The notes below the pieces were generated by a model. It ran no database searches and was not told the DNA's origin. It was given only the letters and a program-made list of their open reading frames with translations. The translations under genes and the position numbers were made by a program. Of a stretch of DNA of 64,000 bases, positions 61,497 to 64,000 are shown piece by piece. The stretch's first letter is position 1, and each line of letters starts with the position of its first letter. The stretch is taken from positions 372,001-436,000 of the forward strand of contig NZ_JAMBEP010000001.1 of the NCBI RefSeq assembly GCF_023374055.1, read 5' to 3'. The DNA is from Luteimonas galliterrae (GTDB lineage Bacteria > Pseudomonadota > Gammaproteobacteria > Xanthomonadales > Xanthomonadaceae).

Positions 61497-62810
61497 GTGC
61501 CAGCCATCGACCGCACCGACGAAGGCCTGATCCGCGGCATCGGCCGCGGCAGCCTGGTGGCGTTGTTCATCAATTCGGTGATCGGGGCCGGCATCTTCGG
61601 CCTGCCTTCGCGCGTGCACGAACTGCTCGGGCCTTATGCCTTGCTCGCCTATCTGGCCTGCGCGGCGTTGGTGGTGCTGATCGTGTTGTGTTTCGCCGAG
61701 GTCGGCAGCCGCTTCGAGCGCACCGGCGGGCCTTACCTGTATGCGCGGGCGACGTTCGGCCCGGTCGTCGGGTTTCAGGTGGGCTGGCTGGTCTGGCTGA
61801 CCCGCGTCACCGCGTTCGCGGCCTTGTGCAATCTGTTGGTCGAATACCTGGCGCATTTCTGGCCCGCGGCCCTGTCGCCGTTGTGGCGGACGATGTTGGT
61901 GATCGGCGCGGTCGGCCTGATCGCGGCGGTGAACATCCGCGGCGTGAGGCCTGCGGCGTTCGTGGCCAACGCTTTCACCATCGGCAAGCTGGTGCCGCTG
62001 GTGCTGTTCGTCGCCGTAGGTCTGTTCTTCATCGACCCTGCCGCTTATGCGCCGAAAGCGACGCCCGCCCGCGCCGATTTTTCGGCGGCGATGCTGTTGC
62101 TGGTGTTCGCCTTCACCGGCTTCGAAACCGCGACGGTGCCGGTCGGCGAAGTCCGCGATCCGCGCCGCAACCTGCCGTTCGCGGTGCTTGCGGCGATGGC
62201 GGTGATCGTGCCGGTCTACATCGGCGTGCAGGCCGTCTGCATAGGCACCTTGCCCGGGTTGGCGGACTCGTCGCGTCCGCTGGCCGATGCGGCCGCGCGT
62301 TTCGCGGGTTCGTTCGGCGCGGCCGCGATCGCGGTGGGCGCGCTGGTGTCGATCGCCGGCACCTTGAACGGGCTGGTGCTGGCCGCGCCGCGCATCCTGT
62401 TCGCGATGGCCGAGCAGGGACAGCTGCCGCGCGCGCTGGCGTCCACGCATGCGCGCTTCCACACGCCGCATGTGGCGATCGCGGTGTCGTCCGCTTGCAT
62501 GTTGGCGTTGACGTTGTCGGGCTCGTTCCTGTCGGCGGTGGCGATCAGCACGCTGACCCGTTTGCTGGCCTACGCCGCGACCTGTGCCGCATTGCCGGTG
62601 TTGCGCCGCCGCGACGACATCGCGCCGGCGTTGTTTCGCGCGCCGGGCGGCGCGCTGACGGCGGCCGTGGCGCTGGCGGTCATCGCCTGGCTGCTGGCGC
62701 AGGGCAGCGCGCAGGAAGCGCGCGACGTGGCCATCGCCATGGCGTTGGGCTTCGTGCTGCTGTTCTCCATGCGCCGCACGCGCGCCGCAGCGGGCGAGGC
62801 AGGCCGATGA
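61497..62810 (+). CDS. APC superfamily amino-acid permease
   Basis: 437 residues from GTG 61497 (GAGGAG upstream). Twelve-helix transporter: SLVALFINSVIGAGIFGLPS with the GxGIF substrate-binding break of helix 1, AEVGSRFERTGGPYLYARAT with the TGGPY of helix 2-3, and LLVFAFTGFETATVPVGEVR (helix 6, F-x-G-F-E-x). These are the core motifs of the basic amino acid/polyamine branch. Likely an amino-acid exchanger or uptake system. It overlaps the HD-like gene by four bases. Confidence 0.87.
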   Translation: MPAIDRTDEGLIRGIGRGSLVALFINSVIGAGIFGLPSRVHELLGPYALLAYLACAALVVLIVLCFAEVGSRFERTGGPYLYARATFGPVVGFQVGWLVWLTRVTAFAALCNLLVEYLAHFWPAALSPLWRTMLVIGAVGLIAAVNIRGVRPAAFVANAFTIGKLVPLVLFVAVGLFFIDPAAYAPKATPARADFSAAMLLLVFAFTGFETATVPVGEVRDPRRNLPFAVLAAMAVIVPVYIGVQAVCIGTLPGLADSSRPLADAAARFAGSFGAAAIAVGALVSIAGTLNGLVLAAPRILFAMAEQGQLPRALASTHARFHTPHVAIAVSSACMLALTLSGSFLSAVAISTLTRLLAYAATCAALPVLRRRDDIAPALFRAPGGALTAAVALAVIAWLLAQGSAQEARDVAIAMALGFVLLFSMRRTRAAAGEAGR

Positions 62811-63418
62811 CGGCGATCGCGCCTCCCATCGTCATGCCGCCGCAGGCCATGGCGGAACTGGAAACGTCGTACGCTACGCCGCCGCGGGCTTACCATAATT
62901 TCGGCCATGTGCAGGAAGTGCTGCGCCATTACGCGGACGTGGCGCAAGGGCCGGGCTGGACGCGTCCGGTCGAACCCTATCTAGCCGTGCTGTACCACGA
63001 TGCGATCTACGAACCCGGCCGCAACGACAACGAATCGCGCTCGGCGCAACTGGCGATGGAACAGATCGCGCTATGGCTGCCCGGCGCGGGCGTGGACGGC
63101 GGCCGTGTCGCCCAGCTGATCGATTGCACCGCCCGCCACGGGCAGCTGAGCGCCGCCGATGTCGACCGGGACGCGGCCTTGTTCCTGGATTGCGACATGG
63201 CCATCCTCGGCGCCGAGCCTGCGGCTTTCGATGCTTACGACCGCGGCATCGCTGCCGAGTACAGGCACGTGCCGCGCTGGCTGTACAAACTCAATCGCCG
63301 TCGGTTCCTGAAGGCGTTGCTGGCGCGAGAACGCATCTTCCTCAGCGATTTCTTCCACGACCGCTACGACGCCCAGGCGCGCGTCAACCTGCGCCGTGCG
63401 GTCAACGAGAAGCGCTGA
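62807..63418 (+). CDS. HD-like predicted metal-dependent hydrolase
   Basis: 203 residues, ATG 62807 overlapping the permease stop (ATGA). RAYHNFGHVQEVLRHYADVA and VEPYLAVLYHDAIYEPGRND supply the H...HD pattern, and RVAQLIDCTARHGQLS a further His; the C-terminal LYKLNRRRFLKALLARERIF is helical. This is the family of predicted HD-superfamily hydrolases of ~200 residues that is often annotated as N-methyl-D-aspartate receptor NMDAR2C subunit-like by error. A nucleotide or phosphate ester is a likely substrate. The coupled start suggests a link with the permease, not proven. Confidence 0.8.
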   Translation: MTAIAPPIVMPPQAMAELETSYATPPRAYHNFGHVQEVLRHYADVAQGPGWTRPVEPYLAVLYHDAIYEPGRNDNESRSAQLAMEQIALWLPGAGVDGGRVAQLIDCTARHGQLSAADVDRDAALFLDCDMAILGAEPAAFDAYDRGIAAEYRHVPRWLYKLNRRRFLKALLARERIFLSDFFHDRYDAQARVNLRRAVNEKR

Positions 63419-63428
63419 ACCGCTCTTT

Positions 63429-63503
63429 GTAGGAGCGGCTTCAGCCGCGAGCCCTTGGTCTGCCGCGCACGTGAAAAAAGCTCGCGGCTGAAGCCGCTCC
63501 TAC
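63429..63503. repeat. inverted pair of GTAGGAGCGGCTTCAG repeats
   Basis: GTAGGAGCGGCTTCAGCCGC at 63429 and its complement GCGGCTGAAGCCGCTCCTAC ending at 63503, with ~27 bp between them. The right arm contains the stop codon (TAG on the minus strand) of the BaiN-like gene. Confidence 0.87.
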
Positions 63504-64000
63504 GAAGAGCGGGCCCTCGCCCATTCGAGCGCGCCCTTGCCGGCGCGATTGCCGCTGGCGAAGCAAGCGGTGAGCAGGTAACCGCCGGTCGGCGCCTCCC
63601 AATCGAGCATCTCGCCGGCGCAGAACGTGCCCGGCAGGGTTTTCAGCATCAGCGTGTCGTCCAGGGCTTCCAAACGCACGCCGCCGGCGCTGCTGATCGC
63701 CTCGGCCAGCGGGCGAGGGCGGCGCAGGATCAACGGCAGCCGCTTGATCGTCTGCGCCACGAATCCGGCATCGCCGAGCTGCGATTTGGCGACCGTTTCG
63801 TGGATCAACGCCGCCTTGACGCCATCGAGTCCGGTTTGGCGGCGCAGGTGTTCGCTGAAGCTGCGGCTGCCGCGAGGCTTGGCGAGCGCATCGCGCAGGC
63901 GTTCGGTCTCGCGCCCCGGCGCGAGGTCGAGGTGCAGCGCGGCGCGGCCTTCGCGCGAGATCGTATCGCGCAGGTCCGCCGAGATCGCATAGATCAGGCT
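63500..64000 (-). CDS. BaiN/HI0933-type FAD flavoprotein, C-terminal part
   Basis: The frame stays open from the right edge to a TAG at 63500, giving the C-terminal ~166 residues of a gene that starts beyond the window. Recognisable parts: FVAQTIKRLPLILRRPRP, then ISSAGGVRLEALDDTLMLKT and TFCAGEMLDWEAPTGGYLLT, the C-terminal FAD-contact region of the BaiN/TIGR03862 family (GG.....D.t..s...pG.f.aGE.LD....tGGY). Enzymes of this type are flavin-dependent reductases. The last residues (RARSS) precede a stop inside a GTAGGAGCGG repeat. Confidence 0.82.
   Translation of the reverse strand, partial: SLIYAISADLRDTISREGRAALHLDLAPGRETERLRDALAKPRGSRSFSEHLRRQTGLDGVKAALIHETVAKSQLGDAGFVAQTIKRLPLILRRPRPLAEAISSAGGVRLEALDDTLMLKTLPGTFCAGEMLDWEAPTGGYLLTACFASGNRAGKGALEWARARSS

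Noticed and set aside
60819-62471. 550-codon open frame on the minus strand
   Set aside because: Antisense to a lipoprotein and an APC permease; product is a His/Arg/Gln-rich artefact.

Overview
The window is about 64 kb of GC-rich DNA (roughly two-thirds GC by eye) whose gene families and repeat families point to a Xanthomonadaceae bacterium, most likely Lysobacter or a close relative. The main clues are the dispersed palindromes (GTAGGAGCGGCTTCAGCCGC, GTAGAGCGGAGCTTGCTCCG, GTAGCCCGGGT..., CGTCATTCCCGCGAAGGCGG), the many Tat- and Sec-exported hydrolases, the signal-peptide Rhs protein and the autotransporter. Genus assignment is inference; no 16S or housekeeping marker is present. I saw no tRNA, rRNA, CRISPR array or intact transposase.

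Region by region: 0-2.8 kb is a repeat-rich patch (three copies of a ~100-200 bp mosaic repeat) around an NADPH quinone-type oxidoreductase and an AT-richer membrane protein. 2.8-27.4 kb is a run of mostly single-gene units for small-molecule and peptide metabolism and stress: an exported amidohydrolase, DHFR-like reductase, alpha/beta hydrolases, GNATs, an S12 serine hydrolase, two M14 carboxypeptidases, an LD-carboxypeptidase, VOC proteins, a TetR regulator, two AraC regulators (one membrane-embedded), an MBL-fold hydrolase, a GFA-like protein and a MarR-GNAT fusion with an operator over its start codon.

27.4-35.4 kb is the accessory island. It has a decayed mutasome locus in which an ImuB fragment is joined in frame to a DnaE2 PHP-domain fragment, a 1,520-residue Rhs protein with an export signal and a closely coupled exported partner, several small orphans, and a restriction-endonuclease-like gene broken by one base in a G5 run. 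Base composition drops in much of this block, while the centre of the rhs gene is GC-rich.

35.4-45.5 kb returns to the chromosomal style: esterase, PAS-GAF-GGDEF cyclase with an I-site, GST, an ArsR/SRPBCC operon with twin operators, two hotdog thioesterases, an exported RidA and a transglutaminase-like/TPR protein. 45.5-48.4 kb is mostly repeats, with an FMN reductase and a 2',5' RNA ligase family gene (thpR) between two copies of a ~260 bp dispersed element; a third copy lies at 56.8-57.1 kb.

48.4-64 kb carries a BlaI/M56 two-gene signalling operon with a clear terminator, an aldo-keto reductase with a divergent AraC regulator, a 1,026-residue autotransporter with a strong predicted promoter, a second MarR-GNAT fusion, a GT4 glycosyltransferase, small membrane proteins and lipoproteins, an APC permease overlapping an HD-like gene, and the 3' part of a BaiN-type flavoprotein running off the right edge.
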